From Cryobacterium sp. BB307 (GTDB lineage: Bacteria > Actinomycetota > Actinomycetes > Actinomycetales > Microbacteriaceae): a stretch of 64,000 nt of DNA. Location of the stretch: positions 1,408,148-1,472,147 of the forward strand of contig NZ_JAANZA010000001.1 in assembly GCF_012274275.1 (NCBI RefSeq). Reading direction: 5' to 3'. Shown here piece by piece: positions 17,904-26,006 of this stretch. Both the position numbers and the translations under genes were made by a program. The notes beneath the pieces were generated by a model. That model saw only the letters and a list, made by a program, of their open reading frames with translations. It did not search any database and was not told the origin of the DNA. Each line of letters starts with the position of its first letter. Positions within the stretch are counted from its first letter, which is position 1.

Positions 17904-18760
17904 CCCCGACCCGTCTCGCCGTCCCGAAGACCTACAAGCTCTACATCGGCGGCGCGTTCCCGCGCAGCGAATCCGGCCGCACCTACGAGGTCGCCGCTCG
18001 CGACGGCTCGTTCCTGGCGAACGCGGCGAAAGCCAGCCGGAAGGACGCGCGGGATGCGGTAGTCGCCGCTCGCAAGGCGCAGTCCGGCTGGGCGGGTGCC
18101 ACCGGGTACAACCGCGGCCAGGTGCTGTACCGGATCGCCGAGCTGCTGGAGGGGCGTCGCGCGCAGTTCGTCGACGAGCTCCGCCGCAGCGAGGGGCTGA
18201 CGGATGCGCAGGCGAACGCGCAAGTGGACTCGGCCATCGACGTGTGGGTCTGGTACGCAGGCTGGGCCGACAAGTACCTGCAGGTCGCGGGCAACGGGAA
18301 TCCGGTCGCCGGGCCGTACTTCAACATCTCCACACCGGAGCCGACAGGCGTTGTCGCGGTCATTGCGCCGCAGGAGTCGTCACTGCTCGGGCTGGTCTCG
18401 GTTGTCGCCCCGGCACTAGTCACCGGCAACACGGTTGTCGTGGTGCCGAGCGAGCAGGCACCGTTGAGCGCCATCAGCCTCGGTGAGGTGCTCGCGACCA
18501 GCGACGTTCCGGGCGGTGTCGTGAACGTGCTGACCGGGTCGCCCGCCGAGCTCGCTCCGTGGCTCGCGGCGCACGCCGACGTCAATGCGCTCGACCTGAC
18601 CGGCGCGGGTGACCTCGACTGGGTGGACCTGCAGATCACGGCTGCGGACACGCTGAAGCGCGTTCTCCCGCCCGAGCCGGGTGTGCCTGCGCCATCCGTT
18701 GATCGCATCACGTTCTTCACCGAGACAAAGACGGTGTGGCACCCGAAGGGCATCATCTAG
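17900..18760 (+). CDS. Truncated aldehyde dehydrogenase-like protein lacking the catalytic Cys
   Basis: 286 residues matching only the N-terminal, cofactor-binding part of ALDHs: KLYIGGAFPRSESGRTYEV, WYAGWADKYLQVAG, GVVAVIAPQESSLLGL, PGGVVNVLTG. It stops before the catalytic loop; no GxxCxAGxR motif exists, and the VAFTGST block is changed to LDLTGAG. The frame is intact, overlaps the preceding ALDH (GTGA) and ends cleanly, so it is a conserved-looking pseudoenzyme rather than decay. The second, inactive half of ALDH16 proteins has the same layout, so a structural partner of the upstream enzyme is the best guess. Confidence 0.85.
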   Translation: MTPTRLAVPKTYKLYIGGAFPRSESGRTYEVAARDGSFLANAAKASRKDARDAVVAARKAQSGWAGATGYNRGQVLYRIAELLEGRRAQFVDELRRSEGLTDAQANAQVDSAIDVWVWYAGWADKYLQVAGNGNPVAGPYFNISTPEPTGVVAVIAPQESSLLGLVSVVAPALVTGNTVVVVPSEQAPLSAISLGEVLATSDVPGGVVNVLTGSPAELAPWLAAHADVNALDLTGAGDLDWVDLQITAADTLKRVLPPEPGVPAPSVDRITFFTETKTVWHPKGII

Positions 18761-18997
18761 CTCGCTGGAGTTTCGGATGGCGGCTGGGGAAGGCCAAGGT
18801 CACCGGCAACTACAAGCGCGGCAACGAGCGCTGAAAACCTCCGCCTTAACCCGTTTCAAGGAGATTTGACTGAGTCGACTTGGCTCTATTCGGATTCAAC
18901 CGGTCTAAGCCCGGATCTCCTTGAGACGGGTTGCGCGCGAGGCGACGTTGCCTCAAATGAACCGATTTCCCAGCATCGCCCGCGTTAGCATCCCCTG
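18761..18997 (+). other. Intergenic stretch with an 18-bp inverted repeat
   Basis: No gene is seen. AACCCGTTTCAAGGAGAT (18848-18865) and ATCTCCTTGAGACGGGTT (18915-18932) are inverted copies with one mismatch (a G-T pair in RNA), separated by 49 bases that are less GC-rich than the surroundings. No T-run follows, so it is not a normal terminator for the deo operon. It may be a miniature repeat element, a binding site pair, or a large RNA stem-loop. The -10 box TAGCAT for the next gene is at 18986-18991. Confidence 0.6.
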
Positions 18998-19873
18998 ATG
19001 GTTGATGCAGCACTCACCGCAAGTCCGCACGCGCAAAACCGCCGGGGGTCAGCTCGCTGGACCCGACGCGCTCGCCGCTGGATAGCGGGTGCGGTTGCCG
19101 GACTGGTGGTCGCTGCCGGCGCGGTGTTCGGGATCGCGGACCCGGCATCCGCGTACGACGAGCCGGCGATTCTCTCTCACGCGAACCAGAGTCGGGCTGA
19201 CGCCGGGCTCGGGCCGCTTCGAATGAACTCGTCGATGAACTCTGTCGCCCTCGCGTGGGCGCAGCAGATGGATGCGGCCAACTCGATGTCGCACAATCCC
19301 AGCTACTCGTCGCAGATCCCGGGGGGCTGGAGCAAGGCGGGCGAGAACGTCGCTCACGGTTACGCGACCGGCGCCGCGGTGCACGCGGGCTGGATGAGTT
19401 CGCCCGGTCACAAGGCGAACATCCTCGGCGACTTCACTGACATTGGCATCGCGCACATCTCCGGAGCCAACGGAACCTGGTCGGTGCAGGTCTTCGCGAA
19501 GTATGGGGCCACGGTGCCGCCGCCGGCGCCGCCCGCACCGGCACCTGCGGCACCGGCTCCGGCACCGGCAGCGCCGGCACCGGCCCCCGCGCCACCGGCG
19601 GCCGATCCGGAGCCCGCGCCCGCTGCCGAGCCGGAGGCGACGCCGACACCAGAGCCGACCGCGAGCGCAACTCCGCGGGACGACGCCGCCGCCGAGCGAG
19701 ACAGCACTGCCCGCCAGGCGGGGGACGCTGCGGATGACGACGTCACGACGCTCGACGACGCTGAGCGAGTCGACGCGTCCTGGCTATGGCCGGGCATGGC
19801 GATTGTGTTCCTCGCGGTCGCGGCGATTGCAGCGGTGCTGGTGATTCTGATCCGGCGGAAGCGACGCGGGTAG
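18998..19873 (+). CDS. Secreted, membrane-anchored CAP-domain protein
   Basis: 291 residues. A basic N terminus and hydrophobic segment (about 27-48, ending ADPASA) form a signal peptide. The CAP/SCP domain (about 52-170) shows ILSHANQSRADAGLGPL, VALAWAQQMDAANSMSHNPSYS, GENVAHGYATGAAVHAGWMSSPGHKANIL and GTWSVQVFAKYG. Then a Pro/Ala repeat (PAPA type, about 172-215), an acidic linker, and a C-terminal helix with RRKRRG stop-transfer signal, so it is anchored outside the membrane. There is no LPxTG. Leaderless: TAGCAT six bases before ATG. Confidence 0.88.
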   Translation: MVDAALTASPHAQNRRGSARWTRRARRWIAGAVAGLVVAAGAVFGIADPASAYDEPAILSHANQSRADAGLGPLRMNSSMNSVALAWAQQMDAANSMSHNPSYSSQIPGGWSKAGENVAHGYATGAAVHAGWMSSPGHKANILGDFTDIGIAHISGANGTWSVQVFAKYGATVPPPAPPAPAPAAPAPAPAAPAPAPAPPAADPEPAPAAEPEATPTPEPTASATPRDDAAAERDSTARQAGDAADDDVTTLDDAERVDASWLWPGMAIVFLAVAAIAAVLVILIRRKRRG

Positions 19874-19935
19874 GGATCCGCGCTGGGGCGCGTGAGCGGA
19901 GACGGCGAGACGAGGATCTCGCGTGCTGGCGAATA

Positions 19936-19966
19936 GGTAACAGAACGGTAACGAACTCGCTATAGT
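19936..19966 (+). promoter_or_regulatory. Putative regulated promoter of the GDPD gene
   Basis: GGTAAC occurs at 19936-19941 and again at 19947-19952, an exact 11-base period, eight bases before a good -10 box TATAGT (19961-19966). There is no -35 box of its own. Direct repeats at 11-base spacing overlapping the -35 region are typical of OmpR/PhoB-type activators, and a secreted phosphodiesterase is a plausible phosphate-starvation gene. The regulator identity is a guess. Confidence 0.45.
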
Positions 19967-20019
19967 GAGCGGAACCGCTTCGGCGGCGATGGTTCCCGTT
20001 ACCCGATTTGGCGGTGTCA

Positions 20020-20889
20020 ATGTCGACAACGCGTCGCGGCCTCTTGGCCGCCGCAGCCGTGTTCGCGTTCGCGTTCAGTCTCGTTTTGCCCCCGGAGTCG
20101 TCGAGTGTTGACGCCACTGGCCTGTTTGGCGCTCGCGGTCCGGGGGACGCCGGCTTCGTCGCCGGCCACCGCGGTGATCGCACTTCCGCTCCGGAGAACA
20201 CGCTCCCGGCGCTTCGGGCCGCAATCGAAGGTCCGATGGACGTCGTGGAGACCGATGTGAGGCTCTCAGCCGATGGCGTCCCGGTGCTGTTCCACGATCA
20301 TTGGCTGGATCGTACGACCGATGGTTCTGGTCGGATGAGCGACTTCACGCTGGCCGAGTTGCAGGGGCTCGATGCCGGATCCTGGTTCTCCAAGGAGTTC
20401 GCCGGTGAGCGCATCCCGACCCTCGAGTCGTTCCTTGAACTTCTTGCGCATAGCGACAAGCGCAGCCTGATCGAACTGAAGGCGTTTTGGACGCCGGAGG
20501 AGGCGGCAATCGTGACGGACCTCCTTCAGCGTTACGGTGTCGCAGAACGGGTGATCGTTGCAGCCTTCGACCGCCACACGCTGATGAGCGTGGAGTCGGC
20601 GGATCCTACGATTCGGCGTGCGCTTCTGGCATCGAATCTTCCGAACGACCCGGTGCAGCTAGCGGAACGGTTCGGTGCGGTGGCGATCGTGACGAGTTTC
20701 GCGGAGGTGCGAAAGAACCGGTGGATCGTGGAACGCACGCGCAGAGCCGGTATCGGGCTGATCTTGTACACGTTGAACAGCGAGGAGCGTTGGGAGACGG
20801 CCTTAAAGCTTGGGGTGGACGGAATCGTCACCGACAAGCCGCTGAAGCTCGGTCGCTGGCTGGATGCGGCGACCTCAGCCTCCCGCTGA
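20020..20889 (+). CDS. Secreted glycerophosphodiester phosphodiesterase
   Basis: Hydrolyses glycerophosphodiesters to glycerol 3-phosphate and alcohols. About 289 residues from the ATG at 20020 (TTG 20008 and GTG 20014 are alternatives). Signal peptide with twin Arg (STTRRGLLAAAAVFAFAFS). Catalytic and metal motifs are complete: GHRGDRTSAPENT, DVVETDVRLSADGVPVLFHDHWLDRTT, LIELK, and C-terminal GVDGIVTDKPLKL. Secreted or cell-envelope location inferred. Alone on this strand; the downstream gene converges. A PhoB-box-like repeat lies upstream. Confidence 0.92.
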   Translation: MSTTRRGLLAAAAVFAFAFSLVLPPESSSVDATGLFGARGPGDAGFVAGHRGDRTSAPENTLPALRAAIEGPMDVVETDVRLSADGVPVLFHDHWLDRTTDGSGRMSDFTLAELQGLDAGSWFSKEFAGERIPTLESFLELLAHSDKRSLIELKAFWTPEEAAIVTDLLQRYGVAERVIVAAFDRHTLMSVESADPTIRRALLASNLPNDPVQLAERFGAVAIVTSFAEVRKNRWIVERTRRAGIGLILYTLNSEERWETALKLGVDGIVTDKPLKLGRWLDAATSASR

Positions 20890-20987
20890 CGGCGGTTGAG
20901 CGCCGAACCACCCCTGCGGGTCAGAAAGAGGCCTTAAAGCTCACCTGAAGGGCTGTTTGCGACCCCTCGGAAGAAACGCGCGCCGAG

Positions 20988-21926
20988 CTACGGCAGGTTC
21001 ACACCCGGCTTGAGCCGCACCAGGCGGGTCTGGTTGCTCTCGTCCAATTCGGCAACGTCTGCGCGCGACTTCACGAACTCGGAGAACGACTTGAAACCCA
21101 GCGCCGACTCCTGGAACGACGGGTCCATACGCTTCATCTGGGTCTTCACGGCCGAGTTGTGCAGCCAGTCCTCGTCGTCCTTGGCATGCCCCAGCCTCAG
21201 CGCCCGCACGAGCAGATCAGTTGCGGCTCGCTGCGGGTCGGCTGGCGCATCCGCGTCGGCCTTAGCTGAGGCATCCGGCGTCTTCTTCTTGGTCGCTGCT
21301 GGTTTCTCTTTCTGCTCGTCGGCCACGGTGGGGCGCGGCGCCGTCGGGTTCTTCCGCGGCTTGATTCCCGGCAGCGCGTCGTAGTCGGCGAACTCGTCGC
21401 AGGCTGCTGCGAGGGAGCGACTGGTGCCGCCCGCTACTCCGATCCCGACGACGTAGCGCCCGAGCCTTTTGCTCTTCTGCGCGAGGGCGATGTAGTCCGA
21501 GTCGCCCGCGACGATCACGACGTGAGTGAGGTCGGGCAGGCGGAACAGGTCCTCGACGACGTCTACTGAGAGCCGGATGTCCGCACCGTTCTTGATGCCG
21601 GCTGTGGTCGGGAAGAGCTGGGTGAGGTCCACCGCGCGCTCGATGAGCTGCTTCTGATAACCAGCGTTCACCGGCACGGACCAGTCCGCGTACGCGCGGC
21701 TGATGACGATCGAGCCGAAGGATGACGCGAAGTCGATGATCGCGCCAACATCGATCGTCGCATCGTGCAGTTTCGTCGCCACCTCCGACTTGGAGCGCGC
21801 CGGTGAGAAGTTGCGCGCCTTGTCTCGATGGAAGCGCTGGTCGCCGTGCAACTGGTCGTAGCGGGAGATGACGATGTTGTCGAAGTCGATGTAGACGGCG
21901 ACACGTGGGTCGCTGGGTTCAGCCAT
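20988..21926 (-). CDS. NYN-domain ribonuclease-like protein with C-terminal OST-HTH/LOTUS-like domain
   Basis: 312 residues. NYN (PIN-like) domain about 1-165 with the acidic set RVAVYIDFDNIVIS, NGADIRLSVDVVEDLF and VVIVAGDSDYIALAQKSKR; these Asp residues coordinate the metal of RNA-cleaving members. A Lys/Pro/Ala linker (about 200-235) leads to an OST-HTH-like domain (about 236-310, with SAVKTQMKRMDPSFQESALGFKS-type segment), which binds RNA in MARF1/TDRD relatives. Role in RNA turnover is inferred. Next gene upstream on the same strand ends 131 bases away with an inverted repeat between. Confidence 0.85.
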   Translation of the reverse strand: MAEPSDPRVAVYIDFDNIVISRYDQLHGDQRFHRDKARNFSPARSKSEVATKLHDATIDVGAIIDFASSFGSIVISRAYADWSVPVNAGYQKQLIERAVDLTQLFPTTAGIKNGADIRLSVDVVEDLFRLPDLTHVVIVAGDSDYIALAQKSKRLGRYVVGIGVAGGTSRSLAAACDEFADYDALPGIKPRKNPTAPRPTVADEQKEKPAATKKKTPDASAKADADAPADPQRAATDLLVRALRLGHAKDDEDWLHNSAVKTQMKRMDPSFQESALGFKSFSEFVKSRADVAELDESNQTRLVRLKPGVNLP

Positions 21927-21987
21927 GCGCCCAGTCTGTCGCTATTCGCGCGGCTTGAGTAGTGCCGGATGCCTGTGGCGACCGCCT

Positions 21988-22051
21988 CGCGCGGGTCGAC
22001 CTTCCACGCGCGCGTCGAATCAGACCCGCGCTGGGAAGTTCGACCCGCGCG
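21988..22051 (-). terminator. Inverted repeat downstream of the CSD-DUF1294 gene
   Basis: CGCGCGGGTCGA (21988-21999) and TCGACCCGCGCG (22040-22051) are a perfect 12-bp inverted repeat around a 40-base loop that holds more CGCGCG/GACCCGCG half copies. It lies just after the stop of the minus-strand gene at 22058. No T-tract, so a Rho-assisted or imperfect terminator is the modest reading. Confidence 0.4.
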
Positions 22052-22057
22052 CGACCC

Positions 22058-22693
22058 CTAAATCCACTTGATCGAATCCTCCGAGATGAGCCACACAAGC
22101 GTCCCGAGCGCCGCCACGTTCAGCACGACCGTCCACCAGAACGCCGCCCGGAAGCTGGCCTTCTGAGTCTTGTGCCGGAAGGCGAGTTGCGCGATGAGGC
22201 CACCGGGCCATCCGCCCAGCAGTCCTAAGCTCAGCAGCGTCGATTCCGGGGTGCGCCACCCGCCGGCGCCGGCCGCGCGCTTGTCCTTCCAGTAAGCGAC
22301 AAAGCAGAGCAGGCTGGCGATCGCGTAGGCAGCCGGAATCCAGGTCGGCAGTGGCATCAGGAGGGCGGCGATCGCGTACGCTCCGGCGAAGACGACGAGT
22401 GGGATCAGGGTCGCGGCGCTGGCGTAGGGCGCCACCGAGGGCGTCCGAGTCGCTGGCCGATCGGCAGCAGCGCCATCCACCAGCACACGCTCCGCCCGAA
22501 CCCGGCCATCCGGTGCATTCCCCACCGTGAACGTCATGGTGTCGCCAACCTGCGGCCGACCGACACGCGCGTCGAATGCGCTGATGTGCACGAAGACGTT
22601 ACGGCCGCCATCCGTTGGCGAGATGAATCCGAAGCCGCGGTCGTCATTCCACGACGTCAGCGACCCAGCTACACGCTCACGGGCTGAAACCAT
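22058..22693 (-). CDS. Cold-shock domain fused to DUF1294 membrane domain
   Basis: 211 residues. N-terminal cold-shock domain (about 5-72) with RNP1-like DDRGFGFISP and RNP2-like VFVHISAF; then about four membrane helices ending in the DUF1294 block AAYAIASLLCFVAYWKDKRAA..WRTPESTLLSLGLLGGWPGG. This fusion is known in many bacteria; it may tether an RNA-binding domain to the membrane, but the role is not established. Leaderless start: TAACAT at 22700-22705 on the minus strand, six bases before ATG. Confidence 0.9.
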   Translation of the reverse strand: MVSARERVAGSLTSWNDDRGFGFISPTDGGRNVFVHISAFDARVGRPQVGDTMTFTVGNAPDGRVRAERVLVDGAAADRPATRTPSVAPYASAATLIPLVVFAGAYAIAALLMPLPTWIPAAYAIASLLCFVAYWKDKRAAGAGGWRTPESTLLSLGLLGGWPGGLIAQLAFRHKTQKASFRAAFWWTVVLNVAALGTLVWLISEDSIKWI

Positions 22694-22729
22694 GTGCCGA
22701 TGTTAGCGACCGGATGCCACACTCGACGG

Positions 22730-23077
22730 ATGGACATCCGCCCAACCACCGCCGCCGACCGGCGTGCGTATCGCGACATCCGCCTGCGCGCGCTTGCTGA
22801 CGCCCCGAATGCGTTCCGGTCGACCCTGGAGCGCGAGGTGGCCTTCGATGACAGCATCTGGCATGACCGGGCTAGTAGCGGCAACACCGTGCTCGCGTGC
22901 GATGGCGACAAGGCGCTCGGCACCGCAACGCTCATCGATGATCGCCACGAAGCCGGAGGCAAAGAGGTGGTCGCCATGTGGGTCGACCCGGATCACAGGC
23001 GCGCGGGCGTCGCCTCGGCCTTGCTCGAGCAGCTGCGAGGGGATGTCCGAGTTCCGGATGCGCTGTTCGCTGGCTGA
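22730..23077 (+). pseudogene. GNAT acetyltransferase, C-terminally shortened
   Basis: 115 residues beginning MDIRPTTAADRRAYRDIRLRALADAPNAF, a clear GNAT start, and reaching VVAMWVDPDHRRAGVASALLEQL, the acetyl-CoA-binding A motif. It ends 12 residues later, before the strand and helix carrying the LYxxxGF motif, which full members (150-170 residues) have. The reading frame runs into the convergent lipoprotein gene 14 bases on. It is probably a decayed or truncated gene; a functional short form cannot be excluded. CACACT lies six bases before the ATG, as for the SSB gene at 57930. Confidence 0.7.
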
Positions 23078-23091
23078 CTAAGCCGCCGGGT

Positions 23092-23724
23092 CTACAGGCC
23101 GCCGCAGAGGTGACCCCACTGACCGCCGGTGCCGGGGAGCCCCCACTGCAACAGATCGACCACGCTCGAACCGGTCGTCAGCGCGAAAACGTACTTGCTG
23201 TCGCTGTCTGGATCTTCGACCGTAATCGTCGTGAGGTCACCGCGAGTTATGTCGGCGTACGTGCCAACCACCGCATCCGGGTACGCGGCAACGACCTCGG
23301 CCTGAGTGCTGCCGAGTCCGACGTCCTCCGCGTTGCGTGGGAAGTGCGAGGCCGGGTCAGCGATTCCAATCTCGGAGTAGAACAGGAACGTGCCGGCAGC
23401 CATGTCGGAGCTGTCCATCATCGCGTGCGTGTACATTGTGTCGGTCTGCCAGACGACGCCGTAGTGCGGGCACACCTCGTAGCCGGTGACCGGATAGTTC
23501 AACTGGTCGCTCATCTGGGCCCAAGTCGCGCCGATCTGCGCCTCCTCGAAGAAGGTGAAACCGAAGTCCGGTCCTTCTCCGGGCTCTTCCGGCGCAGGGG
23601 TCACGGTCACCGTGACAGTGGGGGCAGGATCTGCGCCCGGATCGCCCGCAGGAGTGGGGGTGCACCCGCTCACCAGGAACGCGGCCGCCACCGCGATGAC
23701 TCCGACAGACACGAGCTTGTTCAC
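23092..23724 (-). CDS. Putative lipoprotein of unknown function
   Basis: 210 residues from GTG at 23724, chosen because AGAGGAGAAG stands just upstream and the product then opens with a lipoprotein signal: NKLVSVGVIAVAAAFLVSGC, lipobox Cys at residue 21. A Thr/Pro/Val-rich linker follows, then a globular part with four Cys-poor strands (ATWAQMSDQLNYPVTGYEVC). No family recognised. Likely anchored to the outer face of the membrane. The frame extends upstream but without start signals. Confidence 0.75.
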   Translation of the reverse strand: MNKLVSVGVIAVAAAFLVSGCTPTPAGDPGADPAPTVTVTVTPAPEEPGEGPDFGFTFFEEAQIGATWAQMSDQLNYPVTGYEVCPHYGVVWQTDTMYTHAMMDSSDMAAGTFLFYSEIGIADPASHFPRNAEDVGLGSTQAEVVAAYPDAVVGTYADITRGDLTTITVEDPDSDSKYVFALTTGSSVVDLLQWGLPGTGGQWGHLCGGL

Positions 23725-23781
23725 GGGCTTCTCCTCTGCTCTTGCCGAGAAAACTAGCAGAAGGCGAGTTATCATCGCGGG

Positions 23782-24078
23782 ATGCGCGACGCTTTCCTTT
23801 TCAGCGCGGAACTCTGGCAGTGGGAGGGCAAGAGCGCCTGGCACTTCGTGTCGGTGCCGCCAGACGAGTCAGAGGAGATCCGCGAGCAGCCGCGCATGCC
23901 GCGAGGGTTCGGCTCCGTTCGGGTCAGCGTGCGGATCGGCTCATCGACTTGGAAGACCTCGATCTTTCCCGATTCGCAGCGCGGCAGCTACCTGCTTCCC
24001 GTCAAGAAGTCGGTGCGCGAGTCCGAGGGAATAAGCACCGGCGACGTCGTGCAGGTCGAGCTCAAACCGCTCGAGTGA
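23782..24078 (+). CDS. DUF1905 domain protein
   Basis: 98 residues. AELWQWEGKSAWHFVSVPP, FGSVRVSVRIGSSTWKTSIFP and the end SYLLPVKKSVRESEGISTGD are the DUF1905 beta-barrel blocks. Function unknown; related domains are found fused to YdeI-like DUF1801 proteins. Leaderless: TATCAT at 23770-23775, six bases before the ATG. Confidence 0.88.
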   Translation: MRDAFLFSAELWQWEGKSAWHFVSVPPDESEEIREQPRMPRGFGSVRVSVRIGSSTWKTSIFPDSQRGSYLLPVKKSVRESEGISTGDVVQVELKPLE

Positions 24079-24133
24079 TCGGCGCCCGTCCAGCGTCGAC
24101 TGACAGAATTGGATCCCGATCAAGGAGCAGCAA

Positions 24134-24667
24134 ATGGGACTCTTCGACAAGATCTTCGGCCGGCCCGAGCAGCCTCCGCAGCGCCGCAACGAGGATGAGG
24201 TCGCCGTCGAGCGGTACGAGTACCTCCTTCGCACGGCTCCACCAGAGACCATCGAGCAGGTCCACACCGAGGCGTTCGGCAAGCTGACGCCTGAGCAGCG
24301 CGACATCCTGTTCCAGAAGCTGACCGAGTCGGCGCCAGAGGGGGAGCGTCCGAGCGACAGCCAGCCGGGCACGCTGGCCCGCACCGCGACTCGCACAGAG
24401 CTGCGTCAGCCGGGAACGCTCACGCGTGCGCTGGGTGAAGGCGATCAGCGGGGCGGCCCCAGCTTCGGCGCGATGTTCGGCAGCTCGCTGCTCGGGACGA
24501 TCGCCGGTTACGTGATCGGCTCCGCGATCGTGGGCTCGTTCTTCGATGGCGGCGGGGCGGATGCCAGTGCTGACCCCGGCGCGGATGCCTCGGGCGACAC
24601 CGGTGCAGACGGCGGGGACTTTGGCGGCGGTTTCGACGGTGGAGGCTTCGACTTCGGCGGGTTCTAG
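24134..24667 (+). CDS. Hypothetical Gly/Asp-rich protein
   Basis: 177 residues. The N-terminal half is a small helical domain (MGLFDKIFGRPEQPPQRRNE, then YEYLLRTAPPETIEQVHTEAFGKLTPEQRDILFQKL), followed by a hydrophobic Gly-rich segment SSLLGTIAGYVIGSAIVGS (membrane-seeking) and a C-terminal GGDFGGGFDGGGFDFGGF tail. Similar proteins are common in Actinobacteria without a known role. ATG with AAGGAG nine bases upstream. Ends before a likely bidirectional terminator. Confidence 0.78.
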   Translation: MGLFDKIFGRPEQPPQRRNEDEVAVERYEYLLRTAPPETIEQVHTEAFGKLTPEQRDILFQKLTESAPEGERPSDSQPGTLARTATRTELRQPGTLTRALGEGDQRGGPSFGAMFGSSLLGTIAGYVIGSAIVGSFFDGGGADASADPGADASGDTGADGGDFGGGFDGGGFDFGGF

Positions 24668-24675
24668 CCGCGTCT

Positions 24676-24730
24676 GAGGGGCCAGCAACCGCCCTTCCCG
24701 TACAGCAGGAAGGACGGTCTCCGACCCCTC
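24676..24730. terminator. Nested inverted repeats between convergent genes
   Basis: GAGGGG (24676-24681) pairs with CCCCTC (24725-24730), and inside it CCTTCC (24693-24698) pairs with GGAAGG (24708-24713). Position between two converging genes suggests a bidirectional terminator; there is no long T-run. Confidence 0.5.
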
Positions 24731-24737
24731 GGGACTG

Positions 24738-25775
24738 TTAGGCGCTCGGTGTCACCGACAGCGCGATCTTGCCGCGTGCGTGGTTTGAGCCGACGTGGCG
24801 AAGCGCATCCGCCGCAGCCTCCAGCGGATAGACAGTGTCGATCAGCGGCCGTAGCGTTTCCGCCTCGACGTGCCCGCGCAGCACTTCGAGGTCGTTCTTG
24901 CGCACCATCGCGAACATCCCCACCAGTCGCTGCTTTACAAATGGCGCCTGGGCGGCGATGGTGAAGTTGCGCGTCACCGCACCGAAGAGATTCCCGCCAC
25001 CCTCGCCGCCGACGAGCACCAGCGCGCCGCGCTCGGCCAGCATCCGGCGCAGGGCTGACACCGGCCTGCTGCCGGCGATGTCGAGCACCAGATCGAAGTC
25101 GTGCGCGATCGCTTCCAGGTTCTGCTTCGTGTAGTCGATCACATCGTCAGCGCCCAGGCCGCGCACGCGCTTTATATTCCTGGTGCTGCATACGGCCGTA
25201 ACGGTGGCGCCCATGCTCTTGGCGAGTTGCACGGCGAACGAGCCGACGCCTCCGGATGCCCCAATGACCAGCACGCGCTGGCCCTCCTTGAGTTCCCCCT
25301 TGCGGAGCGCCTGGAGCGCGGTCACGGCTGAGGTGGTGACCACAGCCGCCTCTTCGAAGCTCACAACCGCAGGCTTGCGGACCAGCCACCTCTCCTTCGA
25401 GCTGGCGTACTCCGCGAACGAGCCGGTCGCGACGCCGAAGACCTCGTCACCGACAGCGAACTCGGTGACGCCCGAGCCGACCGCGACGACCGTGCCCGAG
25501 ACATCCGATCCCCGCGTCTGCTCTTTAGGGCGCCTGAATCCGACCCCGAACAGGCGCATGAGATACGGCTTGCCCGTCATCAGGTGCCAGTCGCCGGGGT
25601 GCACGCCCGCGGCGTGCACTTTCAACAGCACGTCCTCGTCGCCGACGTTGGGCACGGGCACCGTGCTGATCTGGATGACTTCGGCGTCGCCGTAACGGTC
25701 CTGCGTTGCCGCCTTCATCATCCGCTGCTCCGAGCGCTCGGATGCTGACTGGTTCTTCTTGGTTGTTGCATTCAT
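24738..25775 (-). CDS. NAD(P)-dependent alcohol dehydrogenase / quinone oxidoreductase (MDR)
   Basis: 345 residues of the medium-chain dehydrogenase family without structural zinc Cys cluster: quinone oxidoreductase-like. GroES-like domain (about 20-130: VKVHAAGVHPGDWHLMTGK..RGSDVSGTVVAVGSGVTEFAVGDEVFG), Rossmann domain with VLVIGASGGVGSFAVQLAKSMGATVTAV. The first 19 residues (Ser/Gln/Glu-rich) are an extra tail; an internal Met-Met pair at 19-20 aligns with the family start, so the true start may be there (about 25719). Reduces quinones or enals; substrate unknown. Ends next to the nested repeats. Confidence 0.88.
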   Translation of the reverse strand: MNATTKKNQSASERSEQRMMKAATQDRYGDAEVIQISTVPVPNVGDEDVLLKVHAAGVHPGDWHLMTGKPYLMRLFGVGFRRPKEQTRGSDVSGTVVAVGSGVTEFAVGDEVFGVATGSFAEYASSKERWLVRKPAVVSFEEAAVVTTSAVTALQALRKGELKEGQRVLVIGASGGVGSFAVQLAKSMGATVTAVCSTRNIKRVRGLGADDVIDYTKQNLEAIAHDFDLVLDIAGSRPVSALRRMLAERGALVLVGGEGGGNLFGAVTRNFTIAAQAPFVKQRLVGMFAMVRKNDLEVLRGHVEAETLRPLIDTVYPLEAAADALRHVGSNHARGKIALSVTPSA

Positions 25776-25787
25776 GGTCGATTCTCC

Positions 25788-26006
25788 TTAGCTGGTGGGG
25801 TACTGGAACACGTCGTCGAGCGGGACGCCGAAGACATGCGCGATCTGGAATGCCATCTCGAGTGAGGGGGAGTACTTGCCCTGCTCGATGGCGATGATGG
25901 TCTGGCGGGTGACGCCGATCCGTTTCGCCAGGTCGGCCTGGGTCATTTCGCCGTGCTCGAAGCGCAGCTGCCGGATGCTGTTCGTCACGAGCGTCGGTTT
26001 CACCAT
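25788..26006 (-). CDS. XRE-family HTH regulator (small)
   Basis: 72 residues, almost entirely a helix-turn-helix: NSIRQLRFEHGEMTQADLAKRIGVTRQTIIAIEQGKYSPSLEMAFQIAHVFGVPLDDVFQY. This is the compact YozG-like type, usually encoded with a small membrane protein. Its start overlaps the end of the upstream membrane gene by seven bases, so the two are translationally coupled. It likely binds the CTTTACA-N7-TGTAAAG palindrome at the operon promoter. Confidence 0.92.
   Translation of the reverse strand: MVKPTLVTNSIRQLRFEHGEMTQADLAKRIGVTRQTIIAIEQGKYSPSLEMAFQIAHVFGVPLDDVFQYPTS

Noticed and set aside
18777..18832. Gene remnant reading LGKAKVTGNYKRGNER before a stop
   Set aside because: Too short to assign; no start, no matching neighbour; may be chance coding in GC-rich DNA.
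20797..20942. GGCCTTAAAGCT repeated in and just after the GDPD gene
   Set aside because: Twelve-base match only, different flanks, no element structure.
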